From positions 1 to 23,116 of the forward strand of contig JBDUDR010000030.1 of NCBI GenBank assembly GCA_040002845.1: a stretch of 23,116 nt of DNA, written 5' to 3'. Positions 15,618-23,025 of this stretch are shown here, piece by piece. This stretch comes from JBDUDR01 sp040002845. GTDB taxonomy: Bacteria > Actinomycetota > Actinomycetes > Propionibacteriales > Nocardioidaceae. The notes below the pieces were generated by a model. The model did not search any database. It saw only the letters and a program-made list of their open reading frames with translations, and was not told where the DNA came from. The number at the start of each line of letters is the position of its first letter. Position 1 is the stretch's first letter. The position numbers and the translations under genes were made by a program.

Positions 15618-16570
15618 TGCTGCGCCTGCCCTCCTCTTCCGGCGGAGCCGTCATGGCGCTGCCATGCGCCGCGCCACCCTGTTGTCGGCAGGTCGAACTT
15701 CGCTACCAGCCGGTCGGTGAACGGTGCGATGTGTAGACGCGCCAAACGGACGGCGTACCGCCCGCGCCGCACCTCCACGCGAGCGCCGCGAGGCAGGTCG
15801 ACGGTGCGCCGGCCGTCACACCACAGCACGGCGGAGCCGGTGGTGTCTGCCTGCACCTCGACGGCGAGAACGGAGTCCGGCGACACCACCAGGGGGCGCG
15901 CGAACAACGCGTGGGCGCTGATCGGTGCCAACAAGAGCGCTTCGACCTCGGGCCAGACGACCGGTCCCCCTGCGCTGAACGAGTAGGCGGTCGAGCCGGT
16001 GGGCGTTGCGCAGACGACTCCGTCACCGGCCCAACGGGACAACGGCCGGCCGTCTACCTCGACCACCAGGTCCACCATGCGCTCCCGCGCCGCCTTCTCG
16101 ACGCTGGCGTCGTTGAGTGCCCAGCCCTCGGCGATCAGGTCCCCGTCCAGGTAGACCGACACATCGATCGTGAGGCGTTCCTCGACCTCGTAGGAGCGCT
16201 GGACGACGCGATCGACGGTTACGTCCAGATCGTCGCGCTCGGCCTCTGCCAGAAAACCGACGTGACCCAGATTGACCCCCAGCAGCGGTGTCTGTGTCGG
16301 CCTCGCGAGTTCTGCGCCACGCAGGATCGTCCCGTCGCCGCCGATCACCACGACGAGCTCGCAGTCCTGGGCGGGAAGGTCACCTTCGGCCACGATCTCC
16401 ACTTCGGCGACGTCGATGTCGGCAGCCTCTTGCTTGCTGGCCCGAACGCCCAGGCCCGAGTCGAGCAACCGGCGGCACACCGTCCGCGCGGCGGCCATCG
16501 CTGCCGGGCGACCGGCATGAGCGACCACCAGGATGCGGCGCACCGGGGCCGCCGAGCTCGAATGCCTCAC
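15614..16570 (-). CDS. nadK: NAD kinase
   Basis: Phosphorylates NAD to NADP. 318 aa. The hallmark GGDGT (77-81) is followed by NLGHVGFL (100-107), and TPTGSTAYSFSAGGPVV lies in the second domain, typical of the NadK NAD-binding site. The start is GTG at 16568-16570 overlapping the tlyA stop (GTGA). The C-terminus ends in a short Gly/Gln-rich tail (SAGRGGQAQQ) with no recognised role. Mycobacterial and similar enzymes can use polyphosphate as well as ATP; the sequence does not decide this. Confidence 0.97.
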   Translation of the reverse strand: MRHSSSAAPVRRILVVAHAGRPAAMAAARTVCRRLLDSGLGVRASKQEAADIDVAEVEIVAEGDLPAQDCELVVVIGGDGTILRGAELARPTQTPLLGVNLGHVGFLAEAERDDLDVTVDRVVQRSYEVEERLTIDVSVYLDGDLIAEGWALNDASVEKAARERMVDLVVEVDGRPLSRWAGDGVVCATPTGSTAYSFSAGGPVVWPEVEALLLAPISAHALFARPLVVSPDSVLAVEVQADTTGSAVLWCDGRRTVDLPRGARVEVRRGRYAVRLARLHIAPFTDRLVAKFDLPTTGWRGAWQRHDGSAGRGGQAQQ

Positions 16571-17388
16571 CGCTCAACCCTCTCATCCGACGCCGTCTCC
16601 GCGACGACCTGACCTGCCCGCTCGGGCGAGAGAGTGGCAACGCCGGCTCGAAGCCACAGGAAGTATTCGGCGTTCCCTGACCGGCCCGCCAGCTGGCTCG
16701 CCACGACCTCACGTACGCCCAAACCCGCCTCCAAAGCCGCCCTGGCGACGGTCCGGACTGCGCCTGCCCGCAGCTCCGCGGAGCGAACCACTCCCCCGCT
16801 GCCGACGCGCGTCCTGCCCACCTCGAACTGCGGCTTGACCAGCAATACCAGATCGCCCACGGGTGTTATCAAGCCGGCCAGCGCGGGAATCACCAGCGTC
16901 AGCGAGATGAACGAAAGATCGGCGACCACGACATCCACCGGTCCGCCGATGAGTTCGGGGGTCACGTGACGAACATTCGTCCGGTCCAGCACCTCAACCC
17001 GCGGGTCGCTGCGCAGGTCCCAGGCAAGCTGGCCGTAGCCGACGTCGACCGCAATCACCCGGCTCGCGCCGGCGCGCAGCAACACGTCGGTGAAACCCCC
17101 CGTCGACGCCCCCGCGTCGAGACACCGGCGACCCCTGGCCGACAACCCGAGCGGCCGGAAAGCTTCCAGGGCACCCGCCAGCTTGAGGCCACCGCGCGAC
17201 GCGTACTGGGGACCCTCGCCATCGTCTCGCACGACGATCGCCGAGTCGGTGCCCACCTGCGTAGCGGACTTCCTCGCTTGGGCTCCCGACACGGTGACAC
17301 GTCCGGAGCTGATCAAGTCGTGAGCCTGTTCGCGAGAGCGGGCCAGCCCACGGCGCACCAGTTCCGCGTCCAGACGGCGCCGAGCCAT
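16567..17388 (-). CDS. tlyA: TlyA-family rRNA 2'-O-methyltransferase
   Basis: Methylates 2'-OH of cytidines in rRNA; in mycobacteria the targets are in 16S and 23S rRNA and loss confers capreomycin resistance. 273 aa. N-terminal S4 domain (RRLDAELVRRGLARSREQA), linker with RGGLKL, then an FtsJ-like Rossmann domain with DAGASTGGFTD (91-101). Lys69, Asp157 (ADLSF) and Lys185 (LVKPQFE) match the K-D-K methyltransferase residues. A short basic N-terminus (MARRR) fits RNA binding. ATG start five bases after the stop of the 78-aa gene, with no strong ribosome-binding site, so coupling is likely. Some relatives are annotated as hemolysin. Confidence 0.95.
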   Translation of the reverse strand: MARRRLDAELVRRGLARSREQAHDLISSGRVTVSGAQARKSATQVGTDSAIVVRDDGEGPQYASRGGLKLAGALEAFRPLGLSARGRRCLDAGASTGGFTDVLLRAGASRVIAVDVGYGQLAWDLRSDPRVEVLDRTNVRHVTPELIGGPVDVVVADLSFISLTLVIPALAGLITPVGDLVLLVKPQFEVGRTRVGSGGVVRSAELRAGAVRTVARAALEAGLGVREVVASQLAGRSGNAEYFLWLRAGVATLSPERAGQVVAETASDERVER

Positions 17389-17393
17389 CGCCG

Positions 17394-17630
17394 CTAGGCG
17401 CCGGGGTCGGCGCTGTCCGGGGAGTCAGAGATGTCCTCCGGGGCAGAGTCACCCGCGGTCGCCATCACGGCTCGCAGTCTGGTGTCGACCTCGTCATAGA
17501 CGTCTGCGTGCTCGTCCACGGGCAGGTCGTCCAAGGCGTCGAGCGGGGTCGTTGCCTCATCGACTTGAGGATCCCCGGTCTGCGGTCGTTCTCGTCCCGC
17601 GCCGGTCGGTGTGCTGGCGCTGTCTGTCAC
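17394..17630 (-). CDS. Small acidic protein of unknown function (Rv1693 position)
   Basis: 78 aa, not assignable to a named family. Strongly acidic, Pro/Ser/Thr-rich and likely disordered at both ends (QTGDPQVDEATTPLDALDD near the middle; C-terminus EDISDSPDSADPGA). A single amphipathic-looking helix (VYDEVDTRLRAVMATAG) lies between. The start is the GTG at 17628-17630, placed six bases after AGGAGGA (17637-17643); a GTG 36 bases upstream lacks such a site. It lies between the HAD phosphatase and tlyA, where M. tuberculosis also has a tiny ORF (Rv1693), so it is probably a real, fast-evolving gene. Confidence 0.72.
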   Translation of the reverse strand: MTDSASTPTGAGRERPQTGDPQVDEATTPLDALDDLPVDEHADVYDEVDTRLRAVMATAGDSAPEDISDSPDSADPGA

Positions 17631-17662
17631 TGTGCGTCCTCCTAGGGCGTCGCTCGTGGTCG

Positions 17663-18802
17663 TCACCGTATCCGCTGGTCGCGACCCGGCTCCATGCCGA
17701 GCATCGGCAGCACCGCTCGAACGTCTGGCTCGCGATCCGCCGGGCGGGAGCCCTCTCCGTCACCGTGACTCATCCAGTCCCACGCCACCGCCACTGTGGC
17801 TCTCAGTCCGTCATCGGTTGCCCCAGCACCGGACAGCGAGATGGTGCCCGCCTGGTCCACAGAGGACCGCCATCCCCCGCACTCTGCGTACACCAGCGCA
17901 TCCGAAGATGCCGATGCGGGCATCTCCACGCGAGTCTGGGGGGCAGCCAGCCCTGCCAGGTCCATGCTGAGATAGGTCGGTCGCTGGTGGGTGGGGGCGC
18001 TGGCCACCGCCTGCAAGTCGGTGACGCCGGTCATGACCAGCAGGCTGTGAGCCGCGCTGTTGTTGGCGCCCTCGATGTCCGTGTCGAGCCGGTCACCGAC
18101 CACGAGCGGGCGTACGGCGCCAACCCTGAGAACGGTTTCGTCGAACAACGGAGGCAGCGGCTTGCCCGCGACATCAGGATTCCGTCCTGTCGCCACTGTG
18201 ATGGCCGCCACCAACGTACCGTTCCCCGGAACCAGACCTCGTGCGGTCGGCAGCGTCAGATCGGTGTTGGACGCGACCCAGGGCAGCCCGCGGCCGACCG
18301 CGATCGCTCCCTCGGCGAGCTGGCGCCAGCTCAGGTCGGGATGGAACCCGGACACGACTCCTGCCGGATTGTCGTCTGCGGAACCCACGGTACGAAGGTC
18401 CTGCTCCGCCAGCGCCGCAGCCAGGCCTTCACCACCGACGACCAGCACGTTGGCGCCCGCAGGGACCAGACGAGCCATCATCCGGGCCGCGGCCTGCGCA
18501 GACGTGACCACATCAGTCCCCTCTGCGGGCACATTGAGGGCGCACAAGCGTTCGGCTACCTGGTCTGGCGTTCGAGATGCGTTGTTGGTGACGAACGCGA
18601 GGTGCATACCCGCCCGGCGAGCCGTCTCCAGGTGCTCCGCTGCACCGACGACGGCGTCACCGCCGATATAGACGACACCGTCGAGGTCGAGCAATGCAGT
18701 GTCGTATGCCTGCATCAGGGGTCGATCGCAGTCGAGCAGGCCTGGCCAACTGCTCGTCAGCTCGCCGACTTGCCCGCCAGGTGCCGGGATGCCTGACAAC
18801 AA
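17663..18802 (-). CDS. HAD-IIA phosphatase (glycerol-3-phosphate phosphatase-like)
   Basis: NagD/phosphoglycolate-type HAD hydrolase; its mycobacterial counterpart by position, Rv1692, is known as a glycerol-3-phosphate phosphatase. 379 aa. Motif I DLDGVVY (39-45, nucleophile Asp39), motif II TNNAS (72-76), GFHPDLSWRQLA in the cap, and motif III/IV with GKP and GDRLDTDIEGA. About 75 further residues follow the HAD core (from around 305), including DDGLRATVAVAWDWMSHG, a C-terminal extension also found in Rv1692. The start is TTG at 18800-18802 with AAGGAG nine bases upstream; a later ATG (residue 30) has no ribosome-binding site. Confidence 0.9.
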   Translation of the reverse strand: MLSGIPAPGGQVGELTSSWPGLLDCDRPLMQAYDTALLDLDGVVYIGGDAVVGAAEHLETARRAGMHLAFVTNNASRTPDQVAERLCALNVPAEGTDVVTSAQAAARMMARLVPAGANVLVVGGEGLAAALAEQDLRTVGSADDNPAGVVSGFHPDLSWRQLAEGAIAVGRGLPWVASNTDLTLPTARGLVPGNGTLVAAITVATGRNPDVAGKPLPPLFDETVLRVGAVRPLVVGDRLDTDIEGANNSAAHSLLVMTGVTDLQAVASAPTHQRPTYLSMDLAGLAAPQTRVEMPASASSDALVYAECGGWRSSVDQAGTISLSGAGATDDGLRATVAVAWDWMSHGDGEGSRPADREPDVRAVLPMLGMEPGRDQRIR

Positions 18803-18804
18803 AC

Positions 18805-18840
18805 GACTGGTCTCCTTAGCTGATCGCTACGATGCGGCGA
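18805..18840 (+). promoter_or_regulatory. Candidate leaderless promoter of the DUF1015 gene
   Basis: TACGAT (18828-18833) fits the TANNNT -10 consensus, and the A of the ATG at 18840 falls exactly 7 bases after it, the spacing expected for a leaderless transcript. No ribosome-binding site precedes the ATG. The -35 region (GACTGG, 18805-18810) is weak. The promoter overlaps the TTG and ribosome-binding site of the divergent HAD gene. Confidence 0.4.
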
Positions 18841-20099
18841 TGTCACCCGATGCGAACGACGGCCGTCCCCGGCTCGAGCTTCGCCCCTTTCGCGGCCTCC
18901 GGTATGTCGAGAGCGCCGTGTCGTCGTTGTGGAACGTCACCTCGCCCCCTGTCGACCTGCTCGCTGCAGATGCCATCCAGGCACTCAAACACGGTGACCA
19001 GCACAACATCGTCCGGCTCATCTTGCCACGAGGCAGTCGGGGCTACCTGCGACCGCGCGGCGGGACCGCCGAGTACGCCGGGGTCGATGAGCGCATCAGG
19101 CAGTGGCGTGTCGCCGGAGTGCTGACCCGTGACGAGCGGCCCGCTTTGTACGTCTACGAATACACGGACGGAGAACGCGTCGTGCAGGGGCTGATCGGCG
19201 AGATCGGGGTCCACGAGCCCGCCGACCGAGTCGTACACCCGCACGAGGCGGTGCGGCCCGAGATTGTGGCGGACTGCGTCGATCTCATGGTCAGCGCTCA
19301 AGCCAACCTCGAACCGATCTTGGCGGTGTACGACGGTGGAGGCCCGGCAGGCGAGATCCTCGCGCGGGCCACCCGCGCCGCGCCCAGGGTGTTGGCAACG
19401 AGCCCAGAGGGCTGGGAGCACCGCCTGTGGCTCATCGACGATCCGACGTGGCTGCGCGGTGTCGCCGCCGATCTGGCGGCCCGGGAGGCACTGATCGCCG
19501 ACGGCCACCACCGGTACGCCGCCTACCGCCGCCTTCGACGCGAACGGGGCGACGAGTCCGCGCCAGCCAACCGGTGGAACTTCGGACTCGCCATGATGGT
19601 CGACCAACAGCGGTTCCCGCTGCGGCTCGGTCCGATCCACCGGAGCGTTCCACGCCTGAAACTTCCCGACCTGGCCAAGGCCCCGCTGGTCCTGCGGTCC
19701 ATGGCGACCCGGGAAGCGGCCGAGCGCGCTCTTGCGGACGACCTGACCACACATCCCGGCAAGCGCACCGGCTTCTTGGTGAGTGACGGCACTGAGTGGG
19801 TGCTCGCCCAGCTGTCACCCGGCCGCGCGACCGACCCGCCAGCACCGGTGGCGGCTGCGATCCTGCACGACACCGTGTTGCCCGTGCTGGTGGTTGATGA
19901 GTCGACGATCGGGTACCACCACTCGGTTGACGCGGCCCTTCGCGCGGCGACTGAGACCCGCGGACTCGCCTTCATCGCGACCCCGCCTTCAGCAGAGCAG
20001 GTGATGAGCGCGGCGCGTCAGGGGATCACGTTGCCCCGCAAGACCACCTCATTCGGCCCGAAGCCACGCATCGGTTTCGTGCTTCGGCTGGTCGATTGA
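18840..20099 (+). CDS. DUF1015 family protein
   Basis: Conserved protein of unknown biochemical role, soluble by appearance. 419 aa, normal for DUF1015. The family region begins LRPFRGLRY and includes NIVRLILPRG, a Tyr/Glu-rich YVYEYT strand, and the signature IADGHHRYAAYRRLR in the middle, whose His/Arg cluster is the best candidate active or binding site. The C-terminus has LPRKTTSFGPKPRIGFV, typical of the family. The reading frame runs open upstream through the HAD gene, but the ATG at 18840 is where similarity starts. Opposite in strand to its neighbours and divergent from the HAD gene by 37 bp. Relatives are sometimes annotated as HTH or SerB-linked; nothing here tests that. Confidence 0.9.
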   Translation: MSPDANDGRPRLELRPFRGLRYVESAVSSLWNVTSPPVDLLAADAIQALKHGDQHNIVRLILPRGSRGYLRPRGGTAEYAGVDERIRQWRVAGVLTRDERPALYVYEYTDGERVVQGLIGEIGVHEPADRVVHPHEAVRPEIVADCVDLMVSAQANLEPILAVYDGGGPAGEILARATRAAPRVLATSPEGWEHRLWLIDDPTWLRGVAADLAAREALIADGHHRYAAYRRLRRERGDESAPANRWNFGLAMMVDQQRFPLRLGPIHRSVPRLKLPDLAKAPLVLRSMATREAAERALADDLTTHPGKRTGFLVSDGTEWVLAQLSPGRATDPPAPVAAAILHDTVLPVLVVDESTIGYHHSVDAALRAATETRGLAFIATPPSAEQVMSAARQGITLPRKTTSFGPKPRIGFVLRLVD

Positions 20100-20141
20100 C
20101 CGAGCGCCTTGACGGGCTGTTTCGAGTCAGCGTGGTCGCGT

Positions 20142-20166
20142 CGGAACGGTGTTGCGAGCTCCTCCG
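20142..20166 (+). promoter_or_regulatory. Possible ECF-sigma-type promoter before the DUF899 gene
   Basis: GGAAC (20142-20146) and CGT (20164-20166) are 17 bases apart and resemble an extracytoplasmic-function sigma promoter. A TTGACG also occurs at 20109-20114 without a matching -10. Both sit in the 106-bp gap before the gene. Low specificity; listed only as a candidate. Confidence 0.2.
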
Positions 20167-20205
20167 TGGGACGTGAGAACGTATACGGCGACAGGAGGGA
20201 ACGCG

Positions 20206-20931
20206 ATGACTGAGCACACGGTGGGAACACGCGAGGAGCGGCAAGTCGCGCGCGAGGCACTGCTGGAGCGCGAGAAGGAACTGACGCGCCGCAACGACGA
20301 ACTCGCGCGCGAGCGGCGCGAACTGCCCTGGGTGCGGGTCGACGAGGAGTACACCTTCGAGACCGACGAGGGGGCGAAGACGCTGGCGGAGCTCTTCGAT
20401 GGGCGCTCCCAGCTCCTCGTCTACCACTTCATGTTCGGCCCGAGGTACACGGCGGGCTGCCCGGTGTGCTCGTCGGCGGCGGACACGTTCGACGGCGCGG
20501 TTGAGCACCTGAAGGCGCGCGACGTGACGTTCCTTTGCATCTCACGCGCACCGATCGAGAGGCTGCAGGCTTACAGGCGGCGCATGGCTTGGTCGTTTCC
20601 CTGGGTCTCGTCGCGCGACAGCGACTTCAACTTCGACTTCAACGTCTCGGCCACGGAGGAGCAGATAGCGCCGTTCCTAGAAGGCGACGTCCCTCCCGTT
20701 CTCGCCCAGATGGCGACTGCGTGCGAGACAGACCCAGCTGGATATCTGACGGAGCAGCAAGGACTGAGCGCCTTCGCCCTTTCCGACGGCGTTGTGTACC
20801 ACACCTACTCGTCCTACGCGCGCGGCGTCGAGATCGTCATGGGCTTCTATCCGCTGCTCGACCGGGCACCAAAGGGACGCGACGAGGGTGACTCCACAGA
20901 GTTTTGGGTCCGCCGCCACGACGAGTATTGA
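20206..20931 (+). CDS. DUF899 thioredoxin-like protein
   Basis: Cytosolic thioredoxin-fold protein, function not established; members are often annotated as DUF899 or dithiol-disulfide isomerase-like. 241 aa. Residues 8-40 form a highly charged helix (REERQVAREALLEREKELTR). Then comes the thioredoxin-like core with LLVYHFMFGP and a CPVC redox-type motif (Cys85, Cys88), the segment FLCISRAPIERL, and a C-terminal FWVRRHDEY typical of the family. The start is the ATG at 20206 with AGGAGGG six bases upstream; an upstream ATG at 20149 has none. It is immediately followed (4 bp) by the broken epimerase gene, as in an operon. Confidence 0.9.
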   Translation: MTEHTVGTREERQVAREALLEREKELTRRNDELARERRELPWVRVDEEYTFETDEGAKTLAELFDGRSQLLVYHFMFGPRYTAGCPVCSSAADTFDGAVEHLKARDVTFLCISRAPIERLQAYRRRMAWSFPWVSSRDSDFNFDFNVSATEEQIAPFLEGDVPPVLAQMATACETDPAGYLTEQQGLSAFALSDGVVYHTYSSYARGVEIVMGFYPLLDRAPKGRDEGDSTEFWVRRHDEY

Positions 20932-20935
20932 TGCG

Positions 20936-21490
20936 ATGATCCTCATCACAGGTGGCCTCGGCTTCATCGGCTCCCACACCGCCCGAGCACTCCTGGACCT
21001 CCGCGAATTTTTGCGAGCTCACCCAGTGGTCTCCCGTCGACCCGACTTCCTGCCCGACCCTATCGAGACCCTCCACGCGAACACCCAAGCCCTGCTGAAC
21101 GCGCTCCAGGCCGCCAAGGAATGGGCCGCACCGGATCGGCATCGCCAGCACGATCGGGGTCTACATAGGCGTGAGGGCTTTGAGGTCGTGAACCTGCGAA
21201 TCTCGACCATCTGGGGGCCGCTCGGCCCTACCGAATCGCCCTTCTTCGCGGTACCCCATCTTGTACATGCCGCGGTGAAGGGCCAGGTCCCCGATGTCTC
21301 GCCGCCGCGCCCGCCCGCGTACGCCGAGGACGGAGCCGACTTGTGCTACGTCAAGGACTGTGCCCGGGGCATCGCACTTCTCCAGCTCGCGCAGCAGCTG
21401 AACCACCGCACCTACAACGTCGCCGACGGACGGGCCACGAAGAACAGCGAGGTCGTCGACGCGATCAGGGCCGTCCTGCCATGGATGCAG
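20936..21490 (+). pseudogene. Decayed NAD-dependent epimerase/dehydratase gene
   Basis: Remnant of a short-chain NAD(P)-dependent sugar epimerase. The N-terminus is intact (MILITGGLGFIGSHTARALL, Rossmann GGLGFIG) but breaks off after about 21 residues: the sequence jumps to a segment normally some 60 residues later (DPIETLHANTQALLNALQAA). From about 21127 to 21176 the family motif IGIASTIGVYIGV is readable only in another frame (21135-21173), then the original frame resumes at GFEVVNLRISTIWGPLGP. The stretch that should hold the catalytic YxxxK is missing. Similarity ends near DAIRAVLP (about 21480), just before the ssb stop on the other strand. A 248-codon ORF runs through it, but the enzyme would be inactive. 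Confidence 0.85.
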
Positions 21491-21498
21491 CACAGGGC

Positions 21499-21909
21499 TC
21501 ATCCGACCTTCTTGGCCAGCGTCACCTCCACCTCAACGCGGCTCACCGGACCCGACTCGCCACGCCTGAATCGTCTGCGCAACCGGCCCTGCACTTCAAC
21601 CAGATCTCCGGGTTGCCACTTCTCCACTCGCCGCTGCTCCCGACGAGTCCAGGTGGCACAGTCGATCGTGTCCACCTGACGCCTTCCGGAGCCCTCACCT
21701 GTTTCGGGCGCGGCGCCCCTGGCGCGCTGCTGGCGGCCTGCGCGCCGGCCGATCCGGTCCACGATGACCCGAAAGGTGACCAGGCGGTCCCCGCTGGGCA
21801 GATCGAGCACTCGGGCCGACGCCGACAGGCGGCCCACCAGCCGGACCTCATTGTGATGCGGTGTCGCATCGTCTGCCTGACCGTCTGGTGACTGTGTGGT
21901 CCGCGCCAT
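21499..21909 (-). CDS. ssb: Single-stranded DNA-binding protein paralogue (short)
   Basis: OB-fold protein that coats single-stranded DNA. 136 aa from the ATG at 21907-21909, which has a near-perfect AGGAGGTG seven bases upstream. The OB-fold signature is NEVRLVGRLSA (20-30), LVTFRVIVDRIGRR (43-56), VDTIDCATWTRREQ (79-92) and WQPGDLVEVQGRLRRR (98-113). It lacks the Gly-rich linker and acidic DDDIPF-type tail of replicative SSB, so it is probably an accessory SsbB-like paralogue that does not recruit SSB-interacting proteins by the tail. Converges on the epimerase remnant with fewer than 10 bases between. Not present at this place in M. tuberculosis as I recall it. Confidence 0.88.
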   Translation of the reverse strand: MARTTQSPDGQADDATPHHNEVRLVGRLSASARVLDLPSGDRLVTFRVIVDRIGRRAGRQQRARGAAPETGEGSGRRQVDTIDCATWTRREQRRVEKWQPGDLVEVQGRLRRRFRRGESGPVSRVEVEVTLAKKVG

Positions 21910-21974
21910 CCACGAACACCTCCTGGCGTCCATGCTGACGGAACAAGTCCGGTCCGAGAGCACCGAGCGACGAC

Positions 21975-22010
21975 CTGTGGATGAGTACTCGAGTCGCAGA
22001 CTCTGTGGAT
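21975..22010. promoter_or_regulatory. Repeat cluster upstream of ssb
   Basis: Two direct copies of CTGTGGAT (21975-21982 and 22003-22010) flank overlapping palindromes GAGTACTC (21983-21990) and ACTCGAGT (21987-21994) and the inverted repeat GAGT-cgcag-ACTC (21991-22003). The CTGTGGAT copies resemble half of a DnaA box (TGTGGATAA) with mismatches. It lies 66-101 bp upstream of the ssb ATG, where an operator could sit. Confidence 0.45.
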
Positions 22011-22053
22011 TTAGCCCGCGGGGTCATCGCTTGGCAAGCCGGCTCAGGGCTGA

Positions 22054-22926
22054 TCAATCGGGGTCGTCGCCTGGCTCATCTGTATCGTCGCCCGTGCTCA
22101 TGAGCTCGATCCCCTCCAACGCGGCAGCACGTGCCGCCGCGTCCGTCAGGCCCTCGCGATCGCTAGCGGCGGCCCGATGGAACCATTCGAGGGCATCGTC
22201 CTCACGACCCGCGGCCAGCAGCGCGTCTGCGTAGGCGTACCGCAGCCGCGCGGCAGGCGAGGTCTGGGATCGTGACCGTTTCGCGTGCGGCTCGAGGTAG
22301 AGCACCGCCGCCTCGACTTGCCCGAGGTCGATCCGCGCGCCGGCCGCCACGATGAGCATCTCGGTGCGGTTGGCCGTGTCCAGTGCGTTCACGGCCGGAT
22401 CCTGAGCGATCTTCAGCGCTCGCTCGGGTCGGCCCAAGGCTCGCTCGCAATCGGCTATGACCGGCAGGAACGCAGGATCGCCGGTCATGCGGTGTACCGC
22501 GCGGAACTCGGTCAACGCCTCCAGGTAGTGACCAGCCGCGTAGGCGGCCTCCCCGCACGCCTCCCGGACGATCGAGAGTCGCGCGGCTCGCGAACGTGCA
22601 GCCAACGTGTGCTGATAGGCGGTCTCGGGGTCGGACTCGATCATGCGGCCCGCCGCCACCAGGTGCCGTGCGACCCGCGCCGCGAGCTTGTCGGGCAGCG
22701 AGCGAAGCTGCTGGCGCACCGACTTCCCGAGCTCGGAGGCGCTGACGTCCTCCGGGATGGTTGGACCGTCGTAGCGGGCCTGATCCGGCGTTCTGGTCGT
22801 CCCAGCCTCCCGTCCCGTGGGGACATCACGTCCCTGTCGGCCACGCGACGCACCACCGGCCGGTTCATCGCGCCGCTTCGTCCCGCCGCGCTGTGGCGGC
22901 CTCGACCGGCGGTCATTGCTCGCCAC
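22054..22926 (-). CDS. Tetratricopeptide-repeat protein (Rv1691-like)
   Basis: Scaffold-type protein of unknown partner. 290 aa. The first 60 residues are a disordered, Arg/Gly-rich, basic tail (RRSRPPQRGGTKRRDEP). From about 65 to 275 there are helical TPR-like repeats (AAYAAGHYLEALTEFRAVHR, ALGRPERALKIA, RYAYADALLAAGREDDALEWF). The C-terminus is acidic (TGDDTDEPGDDPD). GTG start at 22924-22926 with AGGAGG five bases upstream. It is the first gene after the rRNA operon. In M. tuberculosis its counterpart sits directly before the HAD phosphatase gene; here three genes and one pseudogene intervene. Confidence 0.85.
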   Translation of the reverse strand: MASNDRRSRPPQRGGTKRRDEPAGGASRGRQGRDVPTGREAGTTRTPDQARYDGPTIPEDVSASELGKSVRQQLRSLPDKLAARVARHLVAAGRMIESDPETAYQHTLAARSRAARLSIVREACGEAAYAAGHYLEALTEFRAVHRMTGDPAFLPVIADCERALGRPERALKIAQDPAVNALDTANRTEMLIVAAGARIDLGQVEAAVLYLEPHAKRSRSQTSPAARLRYAYADALLAAGREDDALEWFHRAAASDREGLTDAAARAAALEGIELMSTGDDTDEPGDDPD

Positions 22927-22978
22927 GTGCGCCTCCTGCCAGGACGGCGACAGCCGCGCCGTCTGAGTCGTGTGTGCA

Positions 22979-23022
22979 CAAACAGTCAGGGGCCACCCCG
23001 GAGGGTGGCCCCTGACTGTTTG
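22979..23022 (-). terminator. rRNA-operon terminator hairpin
   Basis: A 20-bp perfect inverted repeat (22979-22998 with 23003-23022) closes a 4-base loop CGGA. It directly follows the 5S rRNA 3' end on the minus strand. The downstream T-run is short (TTTGTG), but the stem is exceptionally stable and GC-rich. It should insulate the TPR gene from rRNA transcription. Confidence 0.88.
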
Positions 23023-23025
23023 ATG

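Noticed and set aside
20792..21679. 295-codon ORF spanning the end of the DUF899 gene, the epimerase and part of ssb
   Set aside because: It starts inside the DUF899 gene in another frame and ends antisense within ssb. Only the middle shows homology, and that is the decayed epimerase.
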